From positions 1-64,000 of the forward strand of contig CACKRM010000002.1 in NCBI GenBank assembly GCA_902602655.1: a DNA stretch of 64,000 nucleotides, given 5' to 3'. Position 1 is the stretch's first letter. Each line of letters begins with the position of its first letter. Source of the DNA: an uncultured Pelagibacteraceae bacterium. GTDB lineage: Bacteria > Pseudomonadota > Alphaproteobacteria > Pelagibacterales > Pelagibacteraceae. The notes under the pieces are model-generated. The model was not told the origin of the DNA. It worked only from the letters and a program-made list of their open reading frames with translations, and ran no database searches. Position numbers and translations under genes: made by a program. Shown piece after piece: positions 1 through 11,667 of the stretch.

Positions 1-1708
1 ATGTATATTTTAGGAATTCATAATGCCAGTGACTCTGGTGTCTGTTTAATAAAAAATAACCAAGTAATTTCTGCGTTTAATGAGGAGAGAGTTAATAGAA
101 AGAAAATGTATATTGGTTTTCCGCATAAAAGTTTAAAAAGAATTTTATTTGAAAACAGACTCACCTTAAATAAAATTGACTACATTGCATATGGATGGTG
201 TGGAAAAAAAAATGATATTTCTGATTATAATATCAAATTTTCTCAAAGAATGTTTGAAGAATGCAAAAGAGATAATAAAAATTTACTTTTAATTAATGAA
301 AGAGTTAAGACTGAAAATACAAGAGATAACTTAAGACGTATTCAATTTGACGATGAGTGTAAAAAATTAAAAATTAATCCAAAAAAAAATTATTTATCTT
401 GATCATCATCAATGTCATGCCTGGTCAGCTTTTAGCAGTTCACCTTTTGAAAAAAGTTTAGTTTTTACACTCGATGGAAGAGGCGATTTAAGATCAGGCC
501 TTGTTGCTTTAGCAGATAAAAAAAAAGGATTGATAGAAAAAGATTACTTGATTTCTGCTTTTGATGGTTTGGGTTTTCTCTATGGGCAGATTACATATTA
601 CCTAGGTTTTACACCACACAAACATGAAGGGAAAGTTACTGGTCTAGCAGCTTATGGGGACTACAAAAAAACAATTAAAGTTTTTCAAAACATTGTTAGT
701 TTTAAAAATGGCAAGATCAAATGTAGGCTTGGTCCCTACAGACCTTTTTACACCAACCTTTCAAAAGATCTTATTAAAAAACTTAAAAAATTCACAAAAA
801 AAGATATTGCGGCAGGCCTTCAAAAACATTGTGAGGATTTAATAGTTAAGTGGGTTAAATATTGGTTAAAAAAAAATAAAGGATTTAACAATATTTGTCT
901 CGCAGGTGGTGTTTTTGGTAATGTAAAAATTAATCAGGTAATTGCTGAGATTAAAGGGGTTAAAAATGTATATATTTTTCCACACATGGCTGATGGTGGG
1001 ATACCTTATGGTAGTGCTTCGCTTGGTTATTTTCTTAAAACGGGCGTTTCTAAAGTCAAGTTTGAAAATATGTACTCAGGGTTAAAGTTTTCAGATAAAG
1101 AAATTTTAAAAGATCTAAGAAAAGTAAAAAAATCTATTGTATTTAATAAAATTAAAAATAAATCAACTTATGTAGCTAAAAAATTATGTCAGAATAAAGT
1201 TATCGGTTTTTTTAATGGAAGAATGGAGTACGGACCAAGAGCCTTGGGTAACAGATCTATTTTAGTAAACGCTAGAGACAAAAATATTAATAAGTGGTTG
1301 AATAAAAGATTGAGTAGAACTGAGTTTATGCCGTTTGCACCAGTAACGCCTATTCAATATGCGAAAAGTTGTTATTTAAATTGGGAAGAAAATCAGATTG
1401 CGAGTAAATTTATGACTATTACATATAATTGCAGAGAAAAGTTTATTAAAAACCACCCAGCAGTTGTTCATATTGATGGTACTGCAAGACCTCAGATTAT
1501 TTCAAAAAACGACAATCCTGAATATTACGAAGTAGTAAAAAAATATTGTAATATGTCAGGAGATTCTGCTTTAATTAATACAAGCTTTAATCTCCACGAG
1601 GAACCAATTGTATGTTTTCCGATAGATGCAATTAAATCATTGATAAGAGGAGCAATTGATATTCTAATAATCGGAAATTATCAGGTAGTACTGAAAAATA
1701 AAAACTAA
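1..1708 (+). pseudogene. carbamoyltransferase, NodU/CmcH family (frameshifted)
   Basis: O-carbamoyltransferase of the NodU/CmcH type, which transfers carbamoyl groups to sugars or other small molecules. The N-terminal part (1-402) has the family opening (MYILGIHNASDSG, then EERVNRKK). The remainder runs in the next frame to 1708. Read in frame 2 the sequence at 389-430 gives IIYLDHHQCHAWSA, the conserved HHxxHAxSA metal/active-site motif, and the C-terminal YrdC-like part has GRMEYGPRALGNRS. The frame changes in an A9 run at 381-389; removing one A restores about 568 residues, the normal family length. The ATG is at base 1, so upstream context is unseen. Either a homopolymer sequencing error or a recent frameshift. 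Natural substrate unknown; surface polysaccharide is a guess. Confidence 0.85.
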
Positions 1709-2154
1709 TTTAATTTGTAAATCTCATAAGCTCTTTTTTCAAAAGCTTCGGCAATCTTATTTAGTCCGAGATTAAAAGATTTTTTCATAATTAAATTTAA
1801 AAAATTATTTTTTAATTCAAAATCAATGTCAAATTTTAACTGAGTTCCAGTATTTATTTCTTTAAAATTCCACTCATTCTTTAAATGCTTTAAAGGACCG
1901 TCTATATTGGTAACTATTATCTTATCTTTTTGTTTATAATACAAAATTAAACTGGTGTAAGTTTCATTTAAAAATTTTTTTCCCACTTTTAAATCTCCCC
2001 TCATTTCGATTAAATCCTGACTTTCTTTTTTATCATGAATCTTTCCACCTAAACACCAAGGAACAAACTCGGGATATTTTTCAATATCTAAAACCATTTT
2101 AATTAAATCTTTTTTCTTACAAGGGATAATTTTTTTTATTGAGGCAGATGACAT
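1705..2154 (-). CDS. RatA/COQ10-like START-domain protein
   Basis: A 149-residue START/SRPBCC-fold protein of the RatA/Coq10 group. Features seen are the opening with YPEFVPWC, the central strand-rich segment ([13 protein letters not shown]) and the C-terminal amphipathic helix ([19 protein letters not shown]). Family members bind ubiquinone and support respiratory electron transfer; E. coli RatA was also reported to act on ribosomes. In many alphaproteobacteria the gene lies just downstream of lipA, as here, where it overlaps the lipA 3' end by 19 bases, suggesting translational coupling. A quinone-chaperone role is the more likely one in this context. Its 3' end meets the convergent carbamoyltransferase gene at 1705-1708. 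Confidence 0.85.
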   Translation of the reverse strand: MSSASIKKIIPCKKKDLIKMVLDIEKYPEFVPWCLGGKIHDKKESQDLIEMRGDLKVGKKFLNETYTSLILYYKQKDKIIVTNIDGPLKHLKNEWNFKEINTGTQLKFDIDFELKNNFLNLIMKKSFNLGLNKIAEAFEKRAYEIYKLN

Positions 2155-3074
2155 TCTAAATTTTTATTTCTAGTGTCTTGTAATTTTTTAAAATCTTCGT
2201 CTGCGTGATAAGATGATCTAGTTAAAGGAGAAGATGATATTAATAAAAATCCTTTAGTTTGAGCGATTGTTTTCAAATTTTCAAATTCATCTGGGTGATA
2301 GTAACGATGCAAAGGGTAGTGTTTTGGAGAGGGTTGTAAGTACTGACCTATTGTTAAAAAATCTACATCTGCAGATCTTAAATCGTCCATTACCTGAATA
2401 ATCTCATTTTTATTTTCACCTAATCCAACCATAATTCCTGATTTTGTAAAAACTTTCTTATTAAATTTTTTTGAATTTTTAAGTAGCTCCAAAGATCCAA
2501 AATATCTTGCTCCTGGTCTAACTTTTAAATATAAACTTGGAACAGTTTCTATATTGTGGTTAAAAACATCTGGATCAGCTTCTAAAACTTTTTTATAAGA
2601 CTCTCCTTTTCTCAAAAAATCTGGTGTTAAAACCTCAATTGTTGTATTAGGATTTTTTTTTCTTGTTGTAATTATAACTTTATTGAAATGCTCAGCTCCT
2701 CCATCCTTTAAATCATCTCTATCGACTGAAGTAATAACAACATGTTTTAAATTTAATTTTTTCACTGCATTAGCAATTTTTATAGGTTCAAAAATATCTA
2801 GTTCTTCAGGTTTTCCTGTCTTTACATCACAAAATGCACAAGCTCTTGTGCAAGTATCTCCCATGATCATAAAGGTAGCATGTTTTTTGCTCCAACATTC
2901 GGTGATGTTTGGACAGTTTGCTTCTTGGCAAACAGTAACTAACTTGTTCTGATTTATAACTTTTTTTGTTTCAAAAAAGTTTTGTGAGTCTGCTATCTTT
3001 GATCTTATCCATTTAGGTTTTTTCTTGATAGGGTTAAAAGGTTTGTTAATTTTTTCAGGGTGTCTAGGTTTCAT
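2136..3074 (-). CDS. lipA: lipoyl synthase
   Basis: Radical-SAM lipoyl synthase, 312 residues, inserting two sulfurs into protein-bound octanoyl chains to make the lipoyl cofactor of pyruvate and 2-oxoglutarate dehydrogenases and the glycine cleavage system. Both cysteine sets are visible: the auxiliary cluster ([12 protein letters not shown]) and the radical-SAM CxxxCxxC (CTRACAFC), and the C-terminal RSSYHAD motif carries the conserved RSSY serine. Length is normal. First gene of a pair with the START-domain gene. The upstream neighbour is ftsB, 4 bases away. Confidence 0.97.
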   Translation of the reverse strand: MKPRHPEKINKPFNPIKKKPKWIRSKIADSQNFFETKKVINQNKLVTVCQEANCPNITECWSKKHATFMIMGDTCTRACAFCDVKTGKPEELDIFEPIKIANAVKKLNLKHVVITSVDRDDLKDGGAEHFNKVIITTRKKNPNTTIEVLTPDFLRKGESYKKVLEADPDVFNHNIETVPSLYLKVRPGARYFGSLELLKNSKKFNKKVFTKSGIMVGLGENKNEIIQVMDDLRSADVDFLTIGQYLQPSPKHYPLHRYYHPDEFENLKTIAQTKGFLLISSSPLTRSSYHADEDFKKLQDTRNKNLECHLPQ

Positions 3075-3078
3075 TTTT

Positions 3079-3375
3079 TTATCTTAGTTTTATTAAAATC
3101 TCATCTTTTTTTCCAAATTTTAATTTTTCTCTGTATAAAATATCTAAATAATCCAAATTCATTTTTTCTGACAGAAGAATATTTTTGTTTTCAAGGCTTT
3201 CAAGACTTTTGGATAAATGAAATTCTTTTTTTTTTAATTCTTTTTCAATATTTTTCTTCTCAAAATATGAAATTAAACCTCTCTCCCCACCTATTAAATT
3301 GATTATTACATACAAAGTAAGAAATATATTTAACAAGATAATTTTTTTATACTTCAAAACTTGAAAAAGCTTCAT
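3079..3375 (-). CDS. ftsB: FtsB/DivIC-type septum formation initiator
   Basis: A 98-residue bitopic membrane protein: an N-terminal hydrophobic helix at about residues 10-27, then a charged coiled coil (about 34-70) rich in Lys, Glu and Leu, then a short C-terminal [15 protein letters not shown] segment with the family's Y-x-R-E pattern. This is the architecture of FtsB, which joins FtsL and FtsQ in the divisome. It starts 2 bases after the eno stop, the usual alphaproteobacterial eno-ftsB arrangement, which supports the call despite weak sequence conservation. Confidence 0.85.
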   Translation of the reverse strand: MKLFQVLKYKKIILLNIFLTLYVIINLIGGERGLISYFEKKNIEKELKKKEFHLSKSLESLENKNILLSEKMNLDYLDILYREKLKFGKKDEILIKLR

Positions 3376-3377
3376 GA

Positions 3378-4579
<1,202 letters not shown>

Positions 4580-4593
<14 letters not shown>

Positions 4594-5413
4594 TCTTTAT
4601 TAAATTATCGATCTCAACTAGTTGTCTTAATAAATTTTCCATCTCAGATAATGGAACCATATTTGGTCCGTCTGAAGGAGCATTATCTGGGTCTTGGTGA
4701 GTTTCAATAAATACAGCACTAACTCCAACAGCAATAGCTGCTCGAGAAAGATATTGAACAAATTCTCTTTGTCCTCCGCTCTTATCACCCATACCTCCTG
4801 GCTGTTGAACGGAATGAGTTGCATCAAAAACTACAGGATAACCGAATTTTGCCATTATAGGTAAAGATCTCATATCTGAAACTAATGTGTTATAACCAAA
4901 ACTTGCTCCTCGCTCGGTAACTAAGATGTTTTTATTACCAGAGTCTTCAATTTTTTTTATAACATTTTTCATATCCCATGGAGCTAAGAATTGACCTTTT
5001 TTTATATTAATTACTTTTCCTGTTTTGGCAGCAGCAACTAATAGATCTGTTTGTCTACACAAAAACGCGGGAATTTGCAAAACTTCAACATGTTTAGAAA
5101 CAATTTCACATTGTTCAGGAGTGTGAACGTCAGTTAAAATTGGTAAGTCTAATTCTTTTTTTATCTTATCAAAAACAGGAAGTGATTTTTTAAGACCTGC
5201 TCCTCTTTGACCTTTTAGACTAGTTCTATTAGCTTTGTCATATGAAGTTTTGTAAATTAAACCTACCTTAAGTTTTTGAGTAATTTCTTTTAATTTGCTT
5301 GCCATTTCAAGAGCATGTTTTTCGTTTTCAAGTTGGCAAGGTCCAGCAATTAAAGTAAATGGGCCTTTGTTCGAAATGTTTAATTTACCGCATTTTATTA
5401 ATTTATTTTCCAT
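4580..5413 (-). CDS. kdsA: 3-deoxy-8-phosphooctulonate synthase
   Basis: KDO-8-phosphate synthase, 277 residues, condensing arabinose-5-phosphate with phosphoenolpyruvate for the lipopolysaccharide inner core. Diagnostic stretches seen are IAGPCQLENEKHALEMA near the N-terminus, YKTSYDKANRTS, LPILTDVHTPEQC, the LCRQTDLLVAAAKTG segment, and DATHSVQQPGG. Full length. Located between pyrG (the ATG overlaps the pyrG stop by one base) and eno, the classical alphaproteobacterial order, so enolase would make one of its substrates from the same transcript. Confidence 0.97.
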
Positions 5414-7038
5414 TAGTTTTTCCTCAAATTTATATCTGCTGCTTTAATAAAAGATGAAAACAACGGATGTGGTGTTAAAGGCCTCGATTTAAATTCAGGA
5501 TGGAATTGAACTCCAACAAACCAAGGGTGATTTTTAAGTTCAATAATCTCAGGTAGCATTCCATTTGGAGACATTGCTGAAAAAATTAATCCTTTTTTTT
5601 CAAAATCTTTTTTATACTTTATATTAACTTCGTACCTGTGTCTGTGCCTTTCCTTAATTCTTTTTTTTGAATATATTTTAGATATTAAAGAATTACTCTT
5701 TAATATTGCATCGTATAAACCTAATCTCATTGTACCACCTAAATTTTTTTCTGTTCCTTTTATAATTTTTCTTCCTTTATGCCACTCTTCTAATAGTCCA
5801 ACTACGGGGGTGCAACTGTTACCAAACTCGCTGGTAGAAGCATTTTTTATATTGAGCAAATTTCTTGCAGCCTCAATGATTGCCATTTGCATACCAAAAC
5901 AAATTCCAAAAAAAGGTATATTGTTCAATCTTGCGTATTTTATGGCAGCAATTTTACCCTCACTGCCTCTTTTTCCAAAACCCCCTGGTATTAAAACGCC
6001 TGAAACGTCCTTCAACAAAGGTTTTATGTTTTCAGGTTTTAAATTCTCAGAATCTATTCTCTTTAAATTCACTTTTATATTATTTGAAATGCCTCCATGA
6101 ATTAGAGCTTCATCTAGTGATTTATATGCATCTTTAAGATTAACATATTTGCCTATTATTCCAATATTAACCTGTCCTTTAGGATTTAAAACTTTATCAG
6201 TTATATTTTTCCACTTAGAAAGATTTGGTTTTTTAAAATTCTTTATACCAAAGTAAGATAGAACTTGATCATCTAATTTTTCTTTATGAAAGCTTATAGG
6301 TGCCTCATAAATAGTTCTTACGTCAACAGTCTCAATAACATTGTTTATTTGCACATTGCAAAATAATGATATTTTTTTTCTTTCAGCTTTTGGAATTTTT
6401 CTTTCTGACCTGCATATTATAATATCAGGTTGAATACCGAGACTTCTCAGCTCTTTAACTGAATGTTGAGTAGGTTTTGTTTTTAACTCACCTGAAGCTT
6501 TCAAATATGGGACTAAAGTTAAATGAATAAATAAACTATTTTTTTTTCCAGTGTCATTTGAAAACTGTCTAATGGCTTCAAGAAAGGGTAAGCTTTCAAT
6601 GTCTCCGACGGTTCCCCCAATTTCACAAATAATAAAATCTTCATTTTTAACATTGTGTGAGATAAATTTTTTAATTCGATCAGTTACATGGGGAACAACT
6701 TGTACAGTGCCACCTAAATAATCTCCCCTTCTTTCTTTCTTTATAATATCGCTGTAAATACCGCCTGTAGTAATATTGTCTGATTGAGTTGCAGATATAC
6801 CTGTAAATCTTTCATAATGACCTATATCCAAATCTGTTTCGGCTCCATCGTCCGTTACAAAAACTTCTCCATGTTGAAATGGATTCATTGTCCCAGGATC
6901 TACATTTAAATATGGATCTAGTTTTCTAATTCTAACTTTGTATCCTCTTAGTTGAAGTAATGAAGCGAGTGAAGCTGAAGAGAGTCCTTTTCCAAGTGAT
7001 GAAACCACGCCGCCAGTTACGAATATGTATCGCGCCAT
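5413..7038 (-). CDS. pyrG: CTP synthase
   Basis: CTP synthetase, 541 residues, aminating UTP to CTP with glutamine. The N-terminal amidoligase domain begins [17 protein letters not shown] with the P-loop-like nucleotide site. The C-terminal class I glutaminase domain has the nucleophile cysteine in FFGICFGMQ and the His/Glu pair in [11 protein letters not shown]. Full length with no anomaly. Follows secG with a 39-base gap and reads into kdsA with a one-base stop/start overlap. Confidence 0.98.
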   Translation of the reverse strand: MARYIFVTGGVVSSLGKGLSSASLASLLQLRGYKVRIRKLDPYLNVDPGTMNPFQHGEVFVTDDGAETDLDIGHYERFTGISATQSDNITTGGIYSDIIKKERRGDYLGGTVQVVPHVTDRIKKFISHNVKNEDFIICEIGGTVGDIESLPFLEAIRQFSNDTGKKNSLFIHLTLVPYLKASGELKTKPTQHSVKELRSLGIQPDIIICRSERKIPKAERKKISLFCNVQINNVIETVDVRTIYEAPISFHKEKLDDQVLSYFGIKNFKKPNLSKWKNITDKVLNPKGQVNIGIIGKYVNLKDAYKSLDEALIHGGISNNIKVNLKRIDSENLKPENIKPLLKDVSGVLIPGGFGKRGSEGKIAAIKYARLNNIPFFGICFGMQMAIIEAARNLLNIKNASTSEFGNSCTPVVGLLEEWHKGRKIIKGTEKNLGGTMRLGLYDAILKSNSLISKIYSKKRIKERHRHRYEVNIKYKKDFEKKGLIFSAMSPNGMLPEIIELKNHPWFVGVQFHPEFKSRPLTPHPLFSSFIKAADINLRKN

Positions 7039-7077
7039 GGAAGTATGTTATATAAGATTTTTAAGTAAAAACAAAGT

Positions 7078-7380
7078 TTATTTTGAAGAATCTGGAATTT
7101 GTGGAAGACTACTATCTTGCTCTTCTTCTTTTTCAATTACTGACTGAACCTCTCTTAGTTCATCTCTTGAAATAGCAACTAAAATCACACTTGTTATTAT
7201 AAACAAAGTAGCAAGAATTGTTGTTGATTTTGTTAAAAAATTACCAACAGATCTACTAGACGTGAAACTTTCTTGTGAAACACCCAAGCCAAGCGCACCG
7301 CCCTCGGATCTTTGTAATAAAATTACTATAATAAGTAAAACAGCAAATATTATATTAATTACAATTAAAATATTTTCCAT
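7078..7380 (-). CDS. secG: protein translocase subunit SecG
   Basis: A 100-residue inner-membrane protein with two hydrophobic helices (about residues 3-22 and 52-70) separated by the signature loop VILLQRSEGGALG, which identifies SecG of the SecYEG channel. The C-terminal tail is acidic (EKEEEQDSS), as in other alphaproteobacterial SecG. Gene order tpiA-secG-pyrG is conserved in this class; the tpiA stop lies 5 bases upstream. Confidence 0.93.
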   Translation of the reverse strand: MENILIVINIIFAVLLIIVILLQRSEGGALGLGVSQESFTSSRSVGNFLTKSTTILATLFIITSVILVAISRDELREVQSVIEKEEEQDSSLPQIPDSSK

Positions 7381-7385
7381 AATAA

Positions 7386-8126
7386 CTATCTATAGTAATT
7401 CTTTATTATATCAATAAATTTCTTTGAAGATTTTGAAGCTCCACCTATCAAAAAACCATCTAAATCATCTAATGACTTAAAATTAATTACACTTGAACCA
7501 TCTACAGATCCGCCATAAAGAACTTTGGAATTTTTAAAAATTCTTTTTATAAAAGCAACTGTTTTTTCTAAATCATTTGATGTCGGAGTCTTCCCGGTGC
7601 CAATTGACCAAATAGGTTCGTATGCAACGATTGTATTATTCGAATTTGACTTTTTAGTTAAAACTCTAAGCAACTGTTTTTTCAAAACACTAAATGTCTT
7701 TTTTTTCGCTTTTTCTATTTTATTTTCACCAATGCAATAAATAATTTTTAAATTATTGTTCAAGGCAAAAGAAATTTTTTCCCTTAAGATCTTATCAGTA
7801 TCTCCATCTGCTCTGTTGTCAGAGTGTCCGATAATAACGTATTTTGCGCCGCTGACTTTAATCATATATGGACTAATTGCCCCAGTATATGAACCAAAGT
7901 TATCCTTGTGATAACAATTTTGAGCTCCAATTGTAATACTCTTCTTTTTATAATATCTAGAAAATGCTTCAAGAATTGTAAAAGGAGGTGTTATAACGAC
8001 TTTGTAATTTCTACTATTTTTTTTGTCTAATCTAACAAAATTATTTACTTTATTTAGTATTTTAATTGACTTAGGAACCCCAAACATTTTCCAATTTCCA
8101 ATAAAATATTTAATGTTATTTGCCAT
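7386..8126 (-). CDS. tpiA: triosephosphate isomerase
   Basis: Triosephosphate isomerase, 246 residues, linking dihydroxyacetone phosphate and glyceraldehyde 3-phosphate. The active-site lysine (NWKMFG), the catalytic histidine (VIIGHSDNR, where most homologues have SERR) and the catalytic glutamate followed by the flexible loop (AYEPIWSIGTGKTP) are all present, as is the phosphate-gripping LYGGSV. The HSD variant of the usual HSE is the only departure. First gene of the tpiA-secG-pyrG-kdsA-eno-ftsB run, divergent from the PpiD-like gene. Confidence 0.96.
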   Translation of the reverse strand: MANNIKYFIGNWKMFGVPKSIKILNKVNNFVRLDKKNSRNYKVVITPPFTILEAFSRYYKKKSITIGAQNCYHKDNFGSYTGAISPYMIKVSGAKYVIIGHSDNRADGDTDKILREKISFALNNNLKIIYCIGENKIEKAKKKTFSVLKKQLLRVLTKKSNSNNTIVAYEPIWSIGTGKTPTSNDLEKTVAFIKRIFKNSKVLYGGSVDGSSVINFKSLDDLDGFLIGGASKSSKKFIDIIKNYYR

Positions 8127-8187
8127 AATAAAAAAATTAATTTATAGGTGTACTTATAAATACAGATCGTTTTAATAAATTAAAATT
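8127..8187. promoter_or_regulatory. divergent promoter region tpiA / PpiD-like
   Basis: A 61-base spacer between two genes reading away from each other; it must contain start sites for both the minus-strand housekeeping run and the plus-strand chaperone-trp run. It is AT-rich with several TATAAT-like stretches (for example TATAAAT near 8153-8160), too many to choose one. No operator repeat was recognised. Confidence 0.5.
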
Positions 8188-9642
8188 ATGATTACATCAA
8201 TAAAAAAATTATTTACTTCATTTTTTGCCAAAGTTTTTGTTGGTATAATAATTTTACCATTCATTTTTTGGGGCATGGGTGATGTTTTTAGAACAGGCAA
8301 TCAAAACGTATTATTAACCATTAATTCTGAAAAAGTAAGCACTTCAGAATTTGCAAATTACTTAAACAGATTAAATCTTGACGAAAATCAAAGAAGAGAT
8401 TTAAAAAAAACTAATTTACTAGAGGAGATTGTTTACCAATATATTGGGAAAGAAATAATAGCTCTTGAGGTTAAAGACCTTGGGATAGTTATAAGTGATA
8501 AATCCTTACGTGATTATATTATTAACGATAAAACTTTCTTTAAAAAAGAAAAATTTTCAAGAATAAAATATGAAGAATTTTTATTAAAAAGCGGCTTATC
8601 TGCACCTGCTTTTGAAAAAAACTTTTCAGAACAAGAAAAGAAAAGACAATTACTTTCTTATCTGTCGAGTGGAGCAAAAATATCTAATTTTTTAGTCCAA
8701 AAAGAATTTAATAAAGAAAATCAAATTAAAGACATAAGTTATTTAGACTTAACAAAATTTTATGAAAAGCAATTAATTAGTGAAGAGGAAATACAAAAAG
8801 TCTTTAATGAAAACCATGAATTATTCTCTAAAGAAGTAAAATCTATAAGTTTTGCTGAGTTGTCTCCTTTAACTTTAACAGGACAAAATGAATATAACAA
8901 AAAATTTTTTAATGAAATTGATAAGATTGAAAATCAACTGATTGATGAAGTTGACATTCAGTCTTTAGCTAAAGATTATAATCTTAATCTAAACAACACG
9001 GGCGAGGTTGACATCGAGAAAAAAGATAATTCAGGTAAAAAATTTGATAGTATTAATGAAAAACTTTTCAAAAAGGTATACTCTTTAAATCAAACCAAAG
9101 TACCTAAGTTGTACAATATTGATAATAAATTTTTTGTAGCTGAAGTAACATCAGCAAAAAAAATAAAACCTAATATCAATGAAAAAAACGTAAAACAATC
9201 AATTACAAATCAAATAAAAATTAAAAACATATTTGAGAATAATACTAGAATAGCCAAAGAAATCTCTCTAGGAACTTTTAATAAATCACAAATGGTAAAA
9301 TATGCAAAAGAGATTAGTATACCTATAAATGAAACAAGAATTGAAAGTTTGAAAGGAAACAAAGTTTTTAACGAAGATATAGTGAGGGAAATTTTTAAAA
9401 CCGAAGAAAAAAAAATAAATTTAATTACTGATAGGACATTGTCTAAGAATTTTATTGTTTTTGTAAATAAAACTGAAAAGAAAAAATTAGATAAAAATTC
9501 AAAAACTTATGAAAAGTATAAATTAAAAGCTAAATTAAACTTATCAAATAAAATATATAAAACTTATGATGAAAGTGTTAACAATAAGTATAAAATAGAT
9601 CTTAATTCAAAAGTATTAGATCGAATAAAAAATTCACTTTAA
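8188..9642 (+). CDS. PpiD/SurA-type periplasmic folding factor
   Basis: A 484-residue protein with a short cytoplasmic N-terminus, one membrane helix (about residues 12-32, VFVGIIILPFIFWGMGDVF) and a long periplasmic part starting with a SurA-N-like domain (NSEKVSTSEFANYLNRL). This is the architecture of PpiD, an inner-membrane-anchored chaperone/peptidyl-prolyl isomerase near the Sec channel. The parvulin domain is hard to see, so enzyme activity is uncertain. Position between tpiA and trpE matches alphaproteobacterial order. The stop overlaps the trpE ATG by one base (TAATG). Confidence 0.82.
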   Translation: MITSIKKLFTSFFAKVFVGIIILPFIFWGMGDVFRTGNQNVLLTINSEKVSTSEFANYLNRLNLDENQRRDLKKTNLLEEIVYQYIGKEIIALEVKDLGIVISDKSLRDYIINDKTFFKKEKFSRIKYEEFLLKSGLSAPAFEKNFSEQEKKRQLLSYLSSGAKISNFLVQKEFNKENQIKDISYLDLTKFYEKQLISEEEIQKVFNENHELFSKEVKSISFAELSPLTLTGQNEYNKKFFNEIDKIENQLIDEVDIQSLAKDYNLNLNNTGEVDIEKKDNSGKKFDSINEKLFKKVYSLNQTKVPKLYNIDNKFFVAEVTSAKKIKPNINEKNVKQSITNQIKIKNIFENNTRIAKEISLGTFNKSQMVKYAKEISIPINETRIESLKGNKVFNEDIVREIFKTEEKKINLITDRTLSKNFIVFVNKTEKKKLDKNSKTYEKYKLKAKLNLSNKIYKTYDESVNNKYKIDLNSKVLDRIKNSL

Positions 9643-11099
9643 TGAAGTTAAATATTAGTTTTGTAAAATTCAAAAAAAACCACAAAAATAAAAAAAACCA
9701 AATTTTATACATTAAAAAGAGATGTAAAAATTACGAGAGAATTGAAAACCTTTTTCGGTTTCTCCTAGTTGAAAAAAACAGTTTTTTATTTGAATCAGTT
9801 GAAAAAGGTAAAATCAGAGGCCGCTATACAATTATAGGATTAAATCCTGATAAATTATGGGACATTAGTAAAAATAAAGTAGTTGTAGTCTCAGACGATA
9901 AAAAATCAACTTTGAGAACAAATCCTTTAAATTTTGTGAATAATTTAATTAAAAAATTTAAGATTAAAATCCCTAATGAACTACCCTCAATGGCATCTAT
10001 TTTAGTTGGTTATTTTTCTTACGACGTTATTAGATATGTAGAAAAAATACCTGACAAATGCAAAGATGATCTTAAAATTCCTGACATTAGAATATCAAGA
10101 CCACAGAATTTAATTATTTATGATAATTTAAAAAAAGAAATTTACTATATTCAAAATATTTTTTCAGATCTTAAAGTCAAAAATTATTTTGATAAATATC
10201 AGTCCATAAAAAATACTTTTAACTTATTTGAACATTATGAAAAAATTAAATTACCTGAAAAAATTACTTTTCAAAAAAATAAGAATAAGATTAAAAGTAA
10301 TATTTCTAAAAAAAGGTTTAAATCAATAGTTAAAATTGCAAAAAAACACATTGCTCTTGGAGATATCTTTCAAGTTGTTTTGAGCCAAAGATTTGAGAGA
10401 AAATTCGAAAAACAACCGCTTGAGATCTATAATAAATTACGAAAGATTAATCCCTCACCTTTCATGTTTTACTTTAATTATGACGATTTTAAAATTTTAG
10501 GAAGTAGTCCAGAAATATTAGTAAGATTAAGGAATAATAAAGTTACGATTAGGCCTATTGCAGGAACACGACCTAGAGGAAAAAATCGACTACAAGACTT
10601 AAAGTTTAAAAAAGAACTCCTTTCTGACAAAAAAGAACTTGCTGAACATTTAATGTTATTAGACCTTGGAAGAAATGATGTGGGAAAAGTATCTCAATCA
10701 AACTCAGTAAAAGTAACTGAAAAATTCAATGTTGAAAAATATTCTCACGTAATGCACATAGTATCAAATGTTATGGGACATCTTGATAAAAATAAATCAA
10801 TCTTTGAAACTCTTTTAGCAGGTTTTCCGGCAGGTACAGTAAGTGGTGCGCCAAAAATCAGGGCAATGGAAATTATAGATCAATTAGAAAAAAATAAAAG
10901 AAAGCTTTATGCAGGTGGAATAGGCTACTTTACATCTAACCAAGAGTTTGACTCTTGTATAGCTCTAAGGACAGCTTTAATTAAAAATAATAATTTTTAT
11001 GTTCAATCGGGTGCCGGTATAGTTGCAGATAGCAAAGCTGAAAAAGAATATATAGAAACAGTTAACAAAGCTAAAGCGTTAATGAGAGCGGTGGATTAA
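9642..11099 (+). CDS. trpE: anthranilate synthase component I
   Basis: TrpE, 485 residues, making anthranilate from chorismate with ammonia from TrpG. The N-terminal regulatory part contains the tryptophan-sensing ESVEKGKIRGRYTIIG region, and the C-terminal chorismate domain has IRPIAGTRPRG, LLDLGRNDVGKV, FPAGTVSGAPKIRAMEII and GAGIVADS. The feedback-inhibition segment (LFES) is present, so tryptophan control is likely. Next gene trpG starts one base after the stop. No leader peptide or attenuator is possible between it and the overlapping upstream gene. Confidence 0.96.
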   Translation: MKLNISFVKFKKNHKNKKNQILYIKKRCKNYERIENLFRFLLVEKNSFLFESVEKGKIRGRYTIIGLNPDKLWDISKNKVVVVSDDKKSTLRTNPLNFVNNLIKKFKIKIPNELPSMASILVGYFSYDVIRYVEKIPDKCKDDLKIPDIRISRPQNLIIYDNLKKEIYYIQNIFSDLKVKNYFDKYQSIKNTFNLFEHYEKIKLPEKITFQKNKNKIKSNISKKRFKSIVKIAKKHIALGDIFQVVLSQRFERKFEKQPLEIYNKLRKINPSPFMFYFNYDDFKILGSSPEILVRLRNNKVTIRPIAGTRPRGKNRLQDLKFKKELLSDKKELAEHLMLLDLGRNDVGKVSQSNSVKVTEKFNVEKYSHVMHIVSNVMGHLDKNKSIFETLLAGFPAGTVSGAPKIRAMEIIDQLEKNKRKLYAGGIGYFTSNQEFDSCIALRTALIKNNNFYVQSGAGIVADSKAEKEYIETVNKAKALMRAVD

Positions 11100-11666
11100 A
11101 TGAAAACTCTATTGATAGATAATTATGATAGTTTCACCTATAATCTTTATCATTATTTATCACACTTAAAATGTAAAGTTGATGTATTACGAAATGATGA
11201 AGTAAATTCTAAAATCATTTTAAAGAAAAAATATAAAAAAATCGTAATTTCACCTGGTCCTGGAAACCCTAATCAAAGTGGAAATTGTTTAAAAATTGTA
11301 AAAGATCTTCATAAAAAGATACCTATTTTGGGTGTTTGCTTGGGACATCAAATAATTGGTCAAGTATTTGGAGGGAAAATTATTCAAGCTAAAAACTTAA
11401 TGCACGGTAAGACTAGTAAAATCAAACATAATAAAAAAGGATTGTTTAAAAATATTCAGAACAATTTTACCGCAACAAGATATCATAGCCTAGTAGTCGA
11501 CCGTAAAAGCTTTCCTAAGGATCTAATAATTACTGCAGAAACAAAAAATAAGACAATTATGGCCCTAATGCATAAAAACTATAATATTCATGGCTTTCAG
11601 TTCCACCCAGAAAGTATTAGTACTAAAGTCGGTATTAAGTTAATAAAAAACTTTTTAACTAATTAA
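11100..11666 (+). CDS. trpG: anthranilate synthase component II (glutaminase)
   Basis: Class I glutamine amidotransferase of 188 residues supplying ammonia to TrpE. The triad is visible: cysteine in LGVCLGHQIIG and histidine/glutamate in GFQFHPESI. The N-terminus DNYDSFTYNL and the oxyanion segment ISPGPGNP are typical. This type of subunit can also serve aminodeoxychorismate synthase; no pabB-like gene is seen in the window. Lies in the tight run trpE-trpG-trpD-trpC. Confidence 0.95.
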   Translation: MKTLLIDNYDSFTYNLYHYLSHLKCKVDVLRNDEVNSKIILKKKYKKIVISPGPGNPNQSGNCLKIVKDLHKKIPILGVCLGHQIIGQVFGGKIIQAKNLMHGKTSKIKHNKKGLFKNIQNNFTATRYHSLVVDRKSFPKDLIITAETKNKTIMALMHKNYNIHGFQFHPESISTKVGIKLIKNFLTN

Positions 11667-11667
11667 A